From the NCBI RefSeq assembly GCF_000153925.1, contig NZ_DS264358.1:1-64000 (forward strand): a DNA stretch of 64,000 bases, in the 5' to 3' direction. Under the pieces are notes generated by a model. That model was given only the letters and a program-made list of their open reading frames with translations. It did not search any database and was not told the origin of the DNA. Source of the stretch: [Ruminococcus] torques ATCC 27756. GTDB taxonomy: Bacteria; Bacillota; Clostridia; Lachnospirales; Lachnospiraceae. The number at the start of each line of letters is the position of its first letter. Position 1 is the first letter of the stretch. The translations under genes were made by a program, and so were the position numbers. Below, piece by piece: positions 9,415 through 19,100 of the stretch.

Positions 9415-10431
9415 CTATTTTCCGAAACTGCAGTTCGGGAAAGTACACACCGGACAGTTCAAACACAAACCGCCTTCTCCGAGCGCGGTAAAATCTTCTG
9501 CTTTCAGCCGTTCCCCAGCCGCAATTCTCGGCAGTATCAGATCGAATATCGTCCGTTTTGCATACATTACGCATCCGGGGAGTCCCATGATCGGAACTTT
9601 TCCTGCATATGCGAGCATAAACATCGCGCCGGGTAAAACCGGAGCTCCATAAGTGATCACTTCATCTGCCGCATTTCGGATTGCAAGAGGTGTACGGTCA
9701 TCAGGATCAACGCTCATTCCTCCGGTGCAGACAACCAGTTCCGCCCCCTGTTCGATCCACTTTTTCACAGCTTCTGTAACCATATCGGCATCGTCACTGC
9801 AAAGAGTATCGCCGATTACTTCCATACCGCACTCTCTTAGTTTTTCTTTTACAACAGGAGTAAATTTATCTTCGATCCTTCCGTGATACACTTCGCTTCC
9901 GGTTGTCACGACCGCCGCTTTCATCTGACAAAACGGCAGAATCGTAAAAATCGGTTCGTTTCCGCACATCCGGTTAACCTGTTCCATCTTTTCTTCTTCG
10001 ATCACGAGAGGTACGACACGCATTCCTGCGACCTTGTCTCCTTTTTTCACAGGAAAATTCCCGTGGCGTGATGCGATCACGATTTGTCCTAACCCATTTA
10101 CCGCGTTCAGTTTTTCTTTATCAACTTTAAGCAATCCGTCTGTTTCCGCCGTCAGCTCAATCTTCCCTTCTTTCGGCTTTGACGCTTTCAGAAATCTCCC
10201 CTGACATACTCGTCTTAAAACTTCCGCCGCCTCGTTTTCATGAAGCATTCCTTCTTGTTTCTCCCATACATACAGATGCTCTTTTCCAACCGAGAGCAGT
10301 ACCGGAATATCCTCTTGCGTTACCACATGCCCTTTTCGGAAAACTGCGTCTTTTACAACGCCGGGAATGATTTGTGTAATGTCATGGCAGAGTACACTTC
10401 CGACCGCTTCTTCTGTCTTGATCAGTTTCAT
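9415..10431 (-). CDS. Molybdopterin-binding protein with Cys-rich tail
   Basis: The 338-residue protein has a MoeA-like N-terminal region and a MoCF/MogA-type molybdopterin-binding domain (about residues 165-310), shown by [13 protein letters not shown] and [16 protein letters not shown]. The C-terminus ends in [16 protein letters not shown], four closely spaced cysteines that could hold a metal or Fe-S centre. Relatives are often found near selenium-dependent molybdenum hydroxylase genes, but no molybdoenzyme or cofactor gene lies in this window. The role is therefore open: cofactor handling or sensing rather than a defined MoeA step. It is encoded 53 bp upstream of glgP, probably without functional link. 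Confidence 0.8.
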   Translation of the reverse strand: MKLIKTEEAVGSVLCHDITQIIPGVVKDAVFRKGHVVTQEDIPVLLSVGKEHLYVWEKQEGMLHENEAAEVLRRVCQGRFLKASKPKEGKIELTAETDGLLKVDKEKLNAVNGLGQIVIASRHGNFPVKKGDKVAGMRVVPLVIEEEKMEQVNRMCGNEPIFTILPFCQMKAAVVTTGSEVYHGRIEDKFTPVVKEKLRECGMEVIGDTLCSDDADMVTEAVKKWIEQGAELVVCTGGMSVDPDDRTPLAIRNAADEVITYGAPVLPGAMFMLAYAGKVPIMGLPGCVMYAKRTIFDLILPRIAAGERLKAEDFTALGEGGLCLNCPVCTFPNCSFGK

Positions 10432-10561
10432 ATATTCTCACACTTTCCCACTCATTTTATATAACAGTTCCGTCAACACCTCGTTTCCCAAAGAGATGTT
10501 CCGATGATTCCTGTTGTTTCTATCTATCCTTGTTGTTTCCGGTTATTCCTGTTATTTACAG

Positions 10562-12481
10562 TTATTGCAGTTGTTCCAACTCTTTCAGCCATAACGCCGC
10601 GCATGCGTCGCTTGGCATTCTCCAGTCGCCTCGCGGCGAAAGAGCTACGCTTCCGACTTTCGGTCCGTCCGGCAGACAAGAACGTTTGAACTGCTGCGAG
10701 AAAAATCTACGATAAAATATTTTCAGCCATTTCAAAATCGTCTCTTTTTCATAAACGCCTGCAAACGCATTCACCGCCAAAGTAAAAATTTTCTCCGGTG
10801 AGAAACCGAAGCGGAGCATATAATAAAGGTAAAAGTCATGCAGTTCGTACGGTCCGACAAGATCTTCTGTTTTCTGTGCTATGTCTCCGTCTTTCGGCGG
10901 AAGAAGTTCAGGACTTACAGGCGTATCAAGCACATCATAAAGCACCTGTCTTAATGATTCATTTTCTGTTGTATCCGCCGCATGCTGAACAAGATGACGC
11001 ACAAGCGTTTTCGGTACAGACGCATTGACGCCGTACATAGACATGTGATCTCCGTTATATGTCGCCCACCCTAAAGCAAGCTCCGACATATCGCCTGTTC
11101 CGATCACCATACCGGCTTCCCGATTCGCAATATCCATAAGCACCTGAGTCCGCTCTCTTGCCTGTGCATTTTCATAAGTTACATCATGCACATCGGGATC
11201 ATGTCCGATATCTCTGAAATGAACGTTCACCGCTTCTCCGATCGGCACTTCAATCAACGTCGCTCCGGTCTGTCTCGTCATCTCACACGCATTATTATAT
11301 GTGCGGTCTGTTGTCCCAAAGCACGGCATCGTAACCGCAATAATCTCTTTTTTATCCCGTCCCAGCATATCGAACGCCTTTGCCGTGACAAGCAGAGCCA
11401 ATGTAGAATCCAGACCGCCCGAAATGCCGACAACCGCTGATTTTGCATTCGTATGCGACAACCTTTTTTTCAGACCCATTGCCTGAATTGTCAAGATTTC
11501 GTCACAAATATGCGCTCGCGCCGCCTCGTCAGACGGCACGAACGGATGCTGTGAAAAGTTTCTCGTAAGAACAGTATCGCATATTCCCACATGAAACGGC
11601 ACAACTACCGGACAACCGCAATTTAGCTTTTCCGGTGAAAACGTCGTATTTTTACGTCTCTCTCCTACAATTTTTTCAAGATCGATCTCTGAATAAATGA
11701 TCTCGTTTTTATAACGTTCTGACTGCCGGAGGATCGTTCCGTCTTCCGCAATGATATTATGTCCTCCGAAAACGAGATCCGTCGTTGACTCTCCTTCTCC
11801 CGCGTTCGCATAGACATATCCCGCGATCAGGCGCGCGGACTGACCTGCGATCAGACGGGTTCTGTAACTTCCTTTTCCGACCGTTTCGTCACTTGCAGAA
11901 CAGTTGACAATGATCGTCGCTCCTGCCAAAGCCTCCTCAATACTCGGAGGAACAGGAGACCAGACGTCTTCGCATATTTCCGCGCCTACTATAAGATCCG
12001 CCGTCTCATCATCCTGAAACAGGATCTTCGGCCCGAAAGGAACCTTTTCTCCGTCAAACTGAATCCACCTCACACTGTCCGGTCCCGGAGTGAATTGACG
12101 CATCTCGTAAAACTCTCCGTAATTGGGAAGAAATGTTTTCGTTGTAAATCCGATCACTTTTCCATCGTTGACTGCCGCCGCCGTGTTATAAAGTTTCCCG
12201 CCTTCTGTAAGCGGCATTCCTACAAACGCCAGAATGTTTTTGCCTTTTGTATGCCCTGCAATCTTTTTCACTGCGCCGTATGCCGCGTTCAGCAAAACGT
12301 TCTGCGTAAAAAGATCTCCGCATGTATATCCTGTTACGCATAATTCGGGAAATGCGACGATCTTCGCCCCTTTTTCATATGCCTGATCGATCGCCCTGCA
12401 TATCTGTTCTGTATTATATTCCACATCTGCCACTCGAATATCAGGCGTGGCAGCCGCTACTTTCACAAAACCATGTCTCAT
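10562..12481 (-). CDS. nadE: Glutamine-dependent NAD+ synthase
   Basis: This two-domain enzyme makes NAD from deamido-NAD, ATP and glutamine. The N-terminal nitrilase-type glutaminase (about 1-270) shows the Glu in PELCVTGY, the Lys in TTKTFLPNYGEF and the Cys in GAEICEDVW. The C-terminal synthetase has the ATP-pyrophosphatase loop SGGLDSTLALL (about 352-362) and GTGDMSELALGW. The ATG at 12479-12481 has AGGTGGAG six bases upstream; the GTG four codons earlier overlaps that ribosome site. The 639-residue length fits the long, TB-type NadE. No other NAD pathway gene adjoins it. Confidence 0.95.
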   Translation of the reverse strand: MRHGFVKVAAATPDIRVADVEYNTEQICRAIDQAYEKGAKIVAFPELCVTGYTCGDLFTQNVLLNAAYGAVKKIAGHTKGKNILAFVGMPLTEGGKLYNTAAAVNDGKVIGFTTKTFLPNYGEFYEMRQFTPGPDSVRWIQFDGEKVPFGPKILFQDDETADLIVGAEICEDVWSPVPPSIEEALAGATIIVNCSASDETVGKGSYRTRLIAGQSARLIAGYVYANAGEGESTTDLVFGGHNIIAEDGTILRQSERYKNEIIYSEIDLEKIVGERRKNTTFSPEKLNCGCPVVVPFHVGICDTVLTRNFSQHPFVPSDEAARAHICDEILTIQAMGLKKRLSHTNAKSAVVGISGGLDSTLALLVTAKAFDMLGRDKKEIIAVTMPCFGTTDRTYNNACEMTRQTGATLIEVPIGEAVNVHFRDIGHDPDVHDVTYENAQARERTQVLMDIANREAGMVIGTGDMSELALGWATYNGDHMSMYGVNASVPKTLVRHLVQHAADTTENESLRQVLYDVLDTPVSPELLPPKDGDIAQKTEDLVGPYELHDFYLYYMLRFGFSPEKIFTLAVNAFAGVYEKETILKWLKIFYRRFFSQQFKRSCLPDGPKVGSVALSPRGDWRMPSDACAALWLKELEQLQ

Positions 12482-12595
12482 CTTTAACTCCACCTTTCCG
12501 CTCCCGGCTTTTCTGGTTTCCCCATCATCGGCACAAGCCGTCTTACTCTATTTTCTATCTTCATCCGTAATAACTGTTTTGCCTGATTTTCTGCC

Positions 12596-13471
12596 TTATC
12601 TGCTTTTTTTCAGTAATTCTTTCAGCTCGTCTACAGTGTAATTATATGCTTCATTACAGAAATGACATTTTACTTCGATATCTTTTCCATCATCGATCAT
12701 TGACTGAATATCTTTTTTACCGATGCTGATAATTGCCTTTTCGATCCGCTTCTTTGAACAGTTGCAATAAAATTTTGCAGGCATCGTATCTGTAATCTCA
12801 AGATCAAGTCCTTCTAATACTTGCGCAAGCATTTCTTCCGGCGTATGTCCATGATCGAGCATAGAAGTTACAGATCGGATGTTCTGAATATTTTCTTCCA
12901 GTTTGTTCAACACTTCATCTTCGATAAACGGCATTACCTGCACAATGAATCCGCCTGCACAGCGCACCGTATTGTCTTTTTCCATGAGAACGCCCAACCC
13001 TACGGAAGACGGAACCTGTTCTGACGTAGCGAAATAATACGTCAGATCTTCCGCGATTTCCCCTGTCTGAAGAATCGTCTGTCCTGAATACGGCTCTTTA
13101 AGCCCCATGTCTTTTATCACCGTCATTACGCCCTGTCCGAGCGCTCCGCCTACATCGAGTTTTCCGTTTTTCGGAGGAAGAATCACATTCGGTTCATGAA
13201 CATAACCTTTGACATTCCCTTTGCTGTCCGCTGTCACTGTAAGACCTCCGATCGGACCGGAACATTTGATCTGTATCGTCAGCATATCTGTGTCATTTTT
13301 CATCATGCTTCCCATCATTGCTCCGCCTGTGAGCAGTCTTCCGAGAGCCGCCGTTGCGACAGGACTTGTCTCATGACGCTTGCGAGCCTCCTCTGTCAGT
13401 TCTGTTGTCACTGCCGCAAATGCGCGAATCTGTGCATTCGCCGCAGATGCTCTTACAATATAATCTTTCAT
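12596..13471 (-). CDS. hslO: Redox-regulated chaperone Hsp33
   Basis: Hsp33 is a cytosolic holdase activated by oxidation and heat. The 291-residue protein has the usual N-terminal fold (LLTGGAMMGSMMK, SGPIGGLTVTADSKG) and the C-terminal zinc switch, with YCNC near residue 235 and CHFC near 268. All four switch cysteines are present. The ATG at 13471 has AGGAGA seven bases upstream; the preceding in-frame GTG is too close to the ribosome site. It is a single gene between nadE and a methyltransferase, on the same strand as both. Confidence 0.95.
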   Translation of the reverse strand: MKDYIVRASAANAQIRAFAAVTTELTEEARKRHETSPVATAALGRLLTGGAMMGSMMKNDTDMLTIQIKCSGPIGGLTVTADSKGNVKGYVHEPNVILPPKNGKLDVGGALGQGVMTVIKDMGLKEPYSGQTILQTGEIAEDLTYYFATSEQVPSSVGLGVLMEKDNTVRCAGGFIVQVMPFIEDEVLNKLEENIQNIRSVTSMLDHGHTPEEMLAQVLEGLDLEITDTMPAKFYCNCSKKRIEKAIISIGKKDIQSMIDDGKDIEVKCHFCNEAYNYTVDELKELLKKSR

Positions 13472-13585
13472 CACTCTTTCTCCTGTTCTGTTTTATTTTA
13501 TCATTACTTCATTCTATTTTCTTTTTGTCGCTTGCTCTGTTTATTTATCATGAATTTATCGTTATTTTATTATTACTCATTCTGT

Positions 13586-14464
13586 TTATTTTCCGTTTTC
13601 ACGGGCGATCACGCATATCCTCTCGCTCGTATCGTTCGGCGTCTCTTTCGTATCCGCATCGTAAGCCTCTATAAATACAAGACCTGCACGTTCCAGAAGT
13701 TCTTGTATCTCGGCAAGCGTATACCCTCTTTGATAATGCGTCTCCGTATATCTCCGATATAAACTTCCGTTTTCGCCACCCTCTTCTTCTGAAAACATAG
13801 TATCTTCCAAGTCACCCGCTCCTTCTTCTGAAAGCAGAGCATCTTCCGAATCTGCCGTTCTTTCTGAGACATATGCATTTTCCATAGGGTTAAAATCTTC
13901 CGCGATAAACAGCGTCAGATCGTACTCGTTGATCTGTTCTTTCTCATAGTATCTGTTATCCCAAATAAAGCTGCACACGCCGCGGTCTTCCGCGATCGTA
14001 CTGTCACCGATCACATCGCGGTATTTGTGAACAGTATTGAAGTCAAATAAAAAAATCCCTTTCGGATCAAGGTAATTGTTTACAAGTCGGAAGACTTCTT
14101 CCAGTTCGTCTGGTTCTGTTATATAGTTAACGGAATCGCAGACGCTTACGACCGCCCGAACGGTTCCGTACAGCTCAAACCCGCGCATATCCTGAAGCAG
14201 ATAGAGGATATCATATCCTGACTCCGTTTTCTTTTCCATCGCAAGTTCTAACATTTCCTCCGAATTATCGACCCCTATCATATCGTATCCATATCCGGCA
14301 AGCCGTTCCGTCATCGTTCCTGTTCCGCATCCGAGGTCGAGCACGATCCCGTCTGTCACGCCATGTTCGCAAAGCTTCTCGCGGATGTGCCTCGCCCATT
14401 CGCCATAAGGAACATTATCCATAAATGTATCATAAACATACGCAAAACTTGTATACGCTTCCAC
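13586..14464 (-). CDS. Class I SAM-dependent methyltransferase with acidic insert
   Basis: The Rossmann methyltransferase motifs are clear: motif I LDLGCGTGTM (about residues 42-51), GVDNSEEMLELA (motif II) and SVCDSVNYI (motif IV region). The C-terminal part ends in the usual beta strands. Between about residues 195 and 235 it has a highly acidic stretch that contains two tandem copies of a unit like ED-[AT]-[LM]-[LF]-SEE, unlike standard small-molecule methyltransferases of this group, so the insert probably arose by local duplication. The substrate is unknown and neighbours give no hint. Confidence 0.85.
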   Translation of the reverse strand: MEAYTSFAYVYDTFMDNVPYGEWARHIREKLCEHGVTDGIVLDLGCGTGTMTERLAGYGYDMIGVDNSEEMLELAMEKKTESGYDILYLLQDMRGFELYGTVRAVVSVCDSVNYITEPDELEEVFRLVNNYLDPKGIFLFDFNTVHKYRDVIGDSTIAEDRGVCSFIWDNRYYEKEQINEYDLTLFIAEDFNPMENAYVSERTADSEDALLSEEGAGDLEDTMFSEEEGGENGSLYRRYTETHYQRGYTLAEIQELLERAGLVFIEAYDADTKETPNDTSERICVIARENGK

Positions 14465-14632
14465 AGTCGTTCCCTCCTATATCAACACAGCATACAAAAA
14501 TCAGCCTATCAGCTCCGCCGCGCTCATCGTTCTGCCATTATAGAAACCGATCAGCCTGCGGTGATAAATCAAAAGCTATTTTTTGCTGTATTAGAAGTGT
14601 AACACATTTTACGGACAATTTGCACTGTAATT

Positions 14633-14806
14633 TCACAATAGAATGTTTAGAGGATAACAGAGATATTCTTCGTTGTCTGCATAGAGTCTTTTCGTATGTA
14701 GAAACAGTGTTTCATTTTCACAATCTTTACAAAAAAGAAGTTAATCTACAGAAATTGTTCGTTTGTTTTCTTTCATATCAAAACACCTTTCTTCTATGTA
14801 TCTCAT
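14633..14806 (-). pseudogene. Decayed small ORF with CxxC pair
   Basis: An ATG at 14804-14806 with AAAGGAG eight bases upstream opens a reading frame that meets TAA after 21 codons (14741-14743). It then continues in the same frame for another 34 codons to TGA at 14633. The second part, with FCKDCENETLFLHTK and a later LCYP, looks protein-like and recalls a zinc-ribbon remnant. I do not recognise the family. The 577-bp stretch 14465-15041 around it otherwise holds only the hairpin at 14866-14904 and a 26-codon ORF. Confidence 0.35.
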
Positions 14807-14865
14807 AGCAACAGTCTCCTTTTCTTTATTCTTATTTTTATATATCAGATTATAACACAAACGAA

Positions 14866-14904
14866 AAAGTGATACCTCCGCGCTTATGCAAACGATATCA
14901 CTTT
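14866..14904 (-). terminator. Terminator-like hairpin downstream of the MNT/HEPN pair
   Basis: AAAGTGATA (14866-14874) pairs with TATCACTTT (14896-14904); on the minus strand a TTTTTCG tail follows. It lies downstream of the toxin-antitoxin genes. Confidence 0.5.
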
Positions 14905-14932
14905 CTGTGTAGGATAATAATATATTATTTTG

Positions 14933-15013
14933 TCACAATTCTATAAGTCTATATTTATATATATCAGTATCTTCCAATACCCACAATGCATTTTGCTCTT
15001 CAAAAATCTCCAT
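14933..15013 (-). pseudogene. Possible 26-codon ORF or gene remnant after the HEPN gene
   Basis: The frame from the ATG at 15011-15013 encodes a short peptide with MEIFEEQNALWVLEDTD, which looks coding, and the frame remains open upstream into the end of the HEPN gene. There is no clear ribosome site. It may be the tail of a lost neighbouring gene rather than a functional peptide. Confidence 0.25.
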
Positions 15014-15041
15014 AGATATTTCATGAATGATACAAAAACGA

Positions 15042-15455
15042 TTATCCCATCTCTTTCAAGACGTATTCTTCTATTTTTTCAACCAATTCTACTGCTGTGT
15101 CAATTTGTTCCTCAGCTTCTTCTCTAGTCGCTATATAGAAGTCATCATAATCGCTGGCATGTCGTATTTCTTCAGCCTCAGCAATTTTCCTTCCCAAAAT
15201 TCTTGGGAAGATTTCTGTCTTGATATAATTTTTATTAAAATTTGCAAGGGCATCCTTATGCCTCTTATATGCGTTTCCATCTAAAGCATGAATAGCTGAA
15301 ATAGCATGATAAATTCCATAATAGGCTCTGTTATTCGCTCCCCTGCATTCTCCTGCATCTAAAAGAATTTTTGCTGATTTTATATCACTTTTAGCAACTT
15401 CCAACCTATATAGAACCAAATCTCGCCTTGTACCTTTTTCATTATGCTGCGTCAA
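15042..15455 (-). CDS. HEPN-domain toxin (HepT-like)
   Basis: The 137-residue, all-helical HEPN protein carries the RNase-type motif R-x6-H in RAYYGIYH (Arg43, His50). It overlaps the nucleotidyltransferase gene upstream by 14 bp, the classic MntA/HepT toxin-antitoxin arrangement. In characterised pairs HepT is an RNase toxin that MntA silences by AMPylating a tyrosine next to the RxxxxxxH motif; two tyrosines sit inside the motif here. The pair lies in an AT-rich patch unlike the flanking metabolic genes, which suggests horizontal transfer. Toxicity is inferred from the family. Confidence 0.88.
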   Translation of the reverse strand: MTQHNEKGTRRDLVLYRLEVAKSDIKSAKILLDAGECRGANNRAYYGIYHAISAIHALDGNAYKRHKDALANFNKNYIKTEIFPRILGRKIAEAEEIRHASDYDDFYIATREEAEEQIDTAVELVEKIEEYVLKEMG

Positions 15456-15777
15456 ATAACTTTACCCCCTCACTTGCCACATTTGAATAAAACGGATACA
15501 CTTCTACCCACTTATTAAAATGCTCTTGATTCTTTGCTATCGGCTTAATATCTACATCATAATCCATATTAAAATCATAGGTTGCACTAGATAACTCATG
15601 ACGATACTTTTTAATGTCTATATCACTTAAATCCAAAAGCACCATAATATCTATATCCGAGTCCTTTGTATAATCGCCCCTTGCATAAGAACCATACAGA
15701 ATAACTGTTTTCAAATGTTTTCCGTATATTTTACAGAGCACTTCAACATATTGACTCACTAACTCTCTTGTTGTCAT
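15442..15777 (-). CDS. Minimal nucleotidyltransferase antitoxin (MntA-like)
   Basis: This is a 111-residue MNT protein with the polymerase-beta-type active site GSYARGDYTKDSDIDI (residues 29-44: Gly29, Ser30, Asp41, Asp43) and a likely third acidic residue in MDYDVDIKP. It is expected to AMPylate and neutralise the HEPN partner encoded immediately downstream. The start has AGAGGTGG seven bases upstream. A 27-codon ORF (15774-15857) ends on the MNT start codon in an ATGA overlap and might be a leader peptide. The length is normal for solitary MNT antitoxins. Confidence 0.88.
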   Translation of the reverse strand: MTTRELVSQYVEVLCKIYGKHLKTVILYGSYARGDYTKDSDIDIMVLLDLSDIDIKKYRHELSSATYDFNMDYDVDIKPIAKNQEHFNKWVEVYPFYSNVASEGVKLFDAA

Positions 15778-16041
15778 AGATATACCACCTCTTTTACCAA
15801 CTCTCTATTATTAAAAATCATACTTTCCAATACCTTAAATTTGTATTTTATGAACATTATCCTTTATTCCACGAAATCAATCGTTCATAAGCATTCATTT
15901 CAAATATCTATCCATTTTTATTTGCTCCACCAGTCAACCTTCTTATACTTATTATAACCGATTTTTATTTCTTTTCCTATCTTTATTTGATACCTGATTA
16001 TAAATATGTAGCAGTTCAGCCCGCGCCATTCGTTATACAGA
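15778..16041 (-). other. AT-rich intergenic region with possible leader ORF
   Basis: It holds a 27-codon ORF (15774-15857, minus) with a weak AAAGGA ribosome site that ends by ATGA overlap with the MNT start. Upstream of it is another short coding-looking fragment that ends at about 15860. The family 2 repeat end at 16007-16038 closes the region. No certain promoter is visible. Confidence 0.4.
16007..16038 (-). repeat. Dispersed repeat, family 2 end
   Basis: Read on the minus strand, ACGAATGGCGCGGGCTGAAC followed by TGCTACA matches the end repeated at 37291-37313 and 37458-37480 (ACGAATGGCGCGGGC[GT]GAACTGTT) and near 4930. It begins directly after the tail of the glycosidase terminator. Confidence 0.6.
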
Positions 16042-16042
16042 A

Positions 16043-16069
16043 AGAGACGCCGCATAGCGCGGCGCCTCT
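16043..16069 (-). terminator. Terminator of the surface glycosidase gene
   Basis: On the minus strand AGAGGCGCCGC pairs with GCGGCGTCTCT around a five-base loop, followed by TTTCTG. It lies about 80 bp downstream of the stop codon. Confidence 0.7.
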
Positions 16070-16150
16070 GGTTTTGTTTCATTTTTTGCTTTTTATCAAG
16101 ACAATCTTTATGCTATCCGATCTGTTTTTCAGACTGTTCAAATATTCAGA

Positions 16151-19100
16151 TTAGTCTTCTTTTTTGCGAAGAGCTACGACTGCCGCTCCTGCCGCTAACA
16201 TCAACCCTGCAAGCGGAATGATCGGTGATACGCCGTTGTCTCCTGTCTGAACTGCTTTATCCTCATCCTTCGGATTCTCCGGTTTCGGATCTTCTGACAC
16301 TTTTACAAAGTTTGCTTGCAGCTCCGCTGCTCTGTCAACCTTAAACTTGTACTCTGCTTTATCAGAAACTACTTTGCCGGCTACTGTCCAGTTCACAAAC
16401 TTGTATCCTTCTTTTGCTGTCGCAATCGCTGTTACAATTTCGCCGTTTTCATAGCTTTCTTTTGCAGGATCAAGTTTTACCGTTCCCATCTTAGAGTCGT
16501 TTGCTTTTACTGTTATTGTAACCTTCTCTACCGGTTTTTCTGTCTTTTTGAAGTTCGCTGTCAGTTCTACGTTCTTATCTACTAAGAATTCATATGTAGT
16601 TTCTGTAGAAACCGCTTTCCCTTCTACTGTCCAGTTCACAAACTCATAGCCTTCTTTTGCCGTTGCTGTTGCCGTTACTTTCTCTCCCTTAGCATATTCT
16701 GCTTTGTCAGGATCAAGTTTTACTGTTCCCATCTTAGAGTCATTTACTTTTGCTGTTACTGTAAACTTCTCTACCGGCTTTTCTGTCTCTTTGAAGTTCG
16801 CTGTCAGTTCTACGTTCTTATCTACTGTAAATTCATATGTAGCTTCTGTAGAAACCGCTTTACCAGCTACTGTCCAGTTCACAAACTCATAGCCTTCTTT
16901 TGCCGTTGCTGTTGCCGTTACTTTCTCTCCCTTAGCATATTCTGCTTTGTCAGGATCAAGTTTTACTGTTCCCATCTTAGAGTCATTTACTTTTGCTGTT
17001 ACTGTAAACTTCTCTTCTACCGGAGCTTTTGCTTTAAAGTTAGCTGTCAGTTCTGTGTTCTTTTCTACTGTAAGTTCATATGTAGTTTTTGTAGAAACTT
17101 CTTGACCGGCTACTGTCCAGTTTACAAACTCATAGCCTTCTTTTGCTGTCGCTATGGCTTTTACTTTCTCTCCCTTAACATATTCTGCTTTGTCAGGATC
17201 AATTTTCGCCTCTCCCATCTTAGAGTCGTTTACTCTCGCTGTTACTGTAAACTTCTCTTCTACCGGAGCTTTTGCTTTAAAGTTAGCTGTCAGTTCTGTG
17301 TTCTTTTCTACTGTAAGTTCATATGTAGTTTTTGTAGAAACTTCTTGACCGGCTACTGTCCAGTTTACAAACTCATATCCTTCTTTTGCTGTCGCTGTTG
17401 CTGTTACTTTTTCGCCTGCATTGTATTTATCTTTTACAGGGTCAATCGTTACAGTTCCCATGTCCGTATTGTTTGCTTTTGCTGTTACTGTATATGTCTC
17501 CGGTGCAGGCGGATCCACTTTTTCTTTCACTGTAATTGACATTACGGAGTGTGCTTTTGCCGTCAGCTCAAGATCTGTGCCTTCTGCCGTAACTGTTGAG
17601 TTTTCAATCGTTACTTTATCCGGCTCTGCCAAGCTGTTTTCATCAACGAAGCTTTCACCCGCGAGCGTCTGTACTTCTACTGTTTTTCCTGTCAGATCTA
17701 CGCCGTCTACTTTCACGCGAAGTTTCTTATCATTTTCACGGTCTGTATTTACTACAGTTACATACAACGTTCCGTCATCACCTTTACTTGCGATTGCGGA
17801 ATATGCTTTTGTTCCGTTTGCCAATGTTTCTACGTGTTCAAACTCTGTTCCGACTACTTTCGTTCCTTTTGCAAATGAGTTAGAGAATAACTCGAACACT
17901 TTTGCTGAAGGTGTTGAGAAGAAACGGAAGTTCCCTTCTCCTGTTCCCTGATTAGCGCCCGTCTGCGGTACTGCCTGGATAACCGCCTGCTGTGTAGGTC
18001 CAAGTGAGTCTGCACCACTACTATACCAGTCTACAAGACAGTGTTTCTGGATGTACGGACTACCGAGACGAACGTACTCCATAAGCACTTTTGCAATATA
18101 TACTGCATGTGTCTGAGAACGAAGAAGCGGCGATGTAGATCTGAAAATACCATACTCAGATATAACCGGAACTTTTCCTTGCGGAAGCATGTTTACATAA
18201 TTTTTAACTTTCTGAATACCTACATTTTCCGCAAGACGCATTGCCGAGTCATAAAACGCACCTTTGTCCTGATCCGCACCCGGATCTCCACAATATGGAT
18301 GAATTGTCAGACCATCATAATAATTGTTCCAGTTACCTGCTGCCATCTTATCAATAAAACCTTTTGTTTCCCAACTGGAGTATACATAGCAGGATGCCTT
18401 TTCTGCACTTCCGCTTTTAGCATTGATTTCGTTAATCTCTGCCGTCATATCTTTCATCGCTTTAGAAACAGCTACAAATCCGTCTCTTTTAACTTTATAT
18501 GTTACATAGATTTGTTGTCCCTTCGCCGGGATTTTACCATGTGTTCCGTCTCCGAAGTGGATTGATCCGTCTCTGTAGTCGATTGTCACTTTCTGGTCAT
18601 TCGCTCCTGCGTTGTCAAGACTTTCTACAACCTCCCATTTATGATTGTTTCCTTCACCGTCAGTGCCTACCCATACTTCAACGCTTCCTTTTTGAACAGC
18701 TTCAAAGTTCTCAACCAATGTCTTTCCATCTTTTCCTGTCATCGGATTCGGGTTTGCATAACGCATGTAACGAACCTGATTTGCAGTTCCGTCACTGACA
18801 GATGCTGCCTTATTCCAGTCATCTTTTTTCACCGCATACTGTTTTGTAAAGCTTGCAACTCCACCTTCTACATACGCTTTTTCGGCATCCTGCGTTCCTA
18901 TCATCCAATACTGCTGAGATGTTGTTCCATCAGTACCCGGTTGATTATTTTCATTTCCAATCTCAAAGTAACGTACGTTGTACGGCTCTGCATGTCCGTT
19001 TTCTTTTCGGATATCTGCCCATGCAACACCACCGCCCGGATTACTTCCTGCCGGAGCGTTCAAATACTCTACAAGATCTGCAGCATCCTGTGCCGAACCA

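Noticed and set aside
9362-9574. Longer N-terminus of GlgP
   Set aside because: The extra 71 residues are arginine-rich shadow translation overlapping the upstream gene; GGAGG and the family start support 9361.
13196-13762. Plus-strand 188-codon ORF
   Set aside because: It lies opposite hslO and the methyltransferase, has Cys/Phe-rich shadow composition and no ribosome site.
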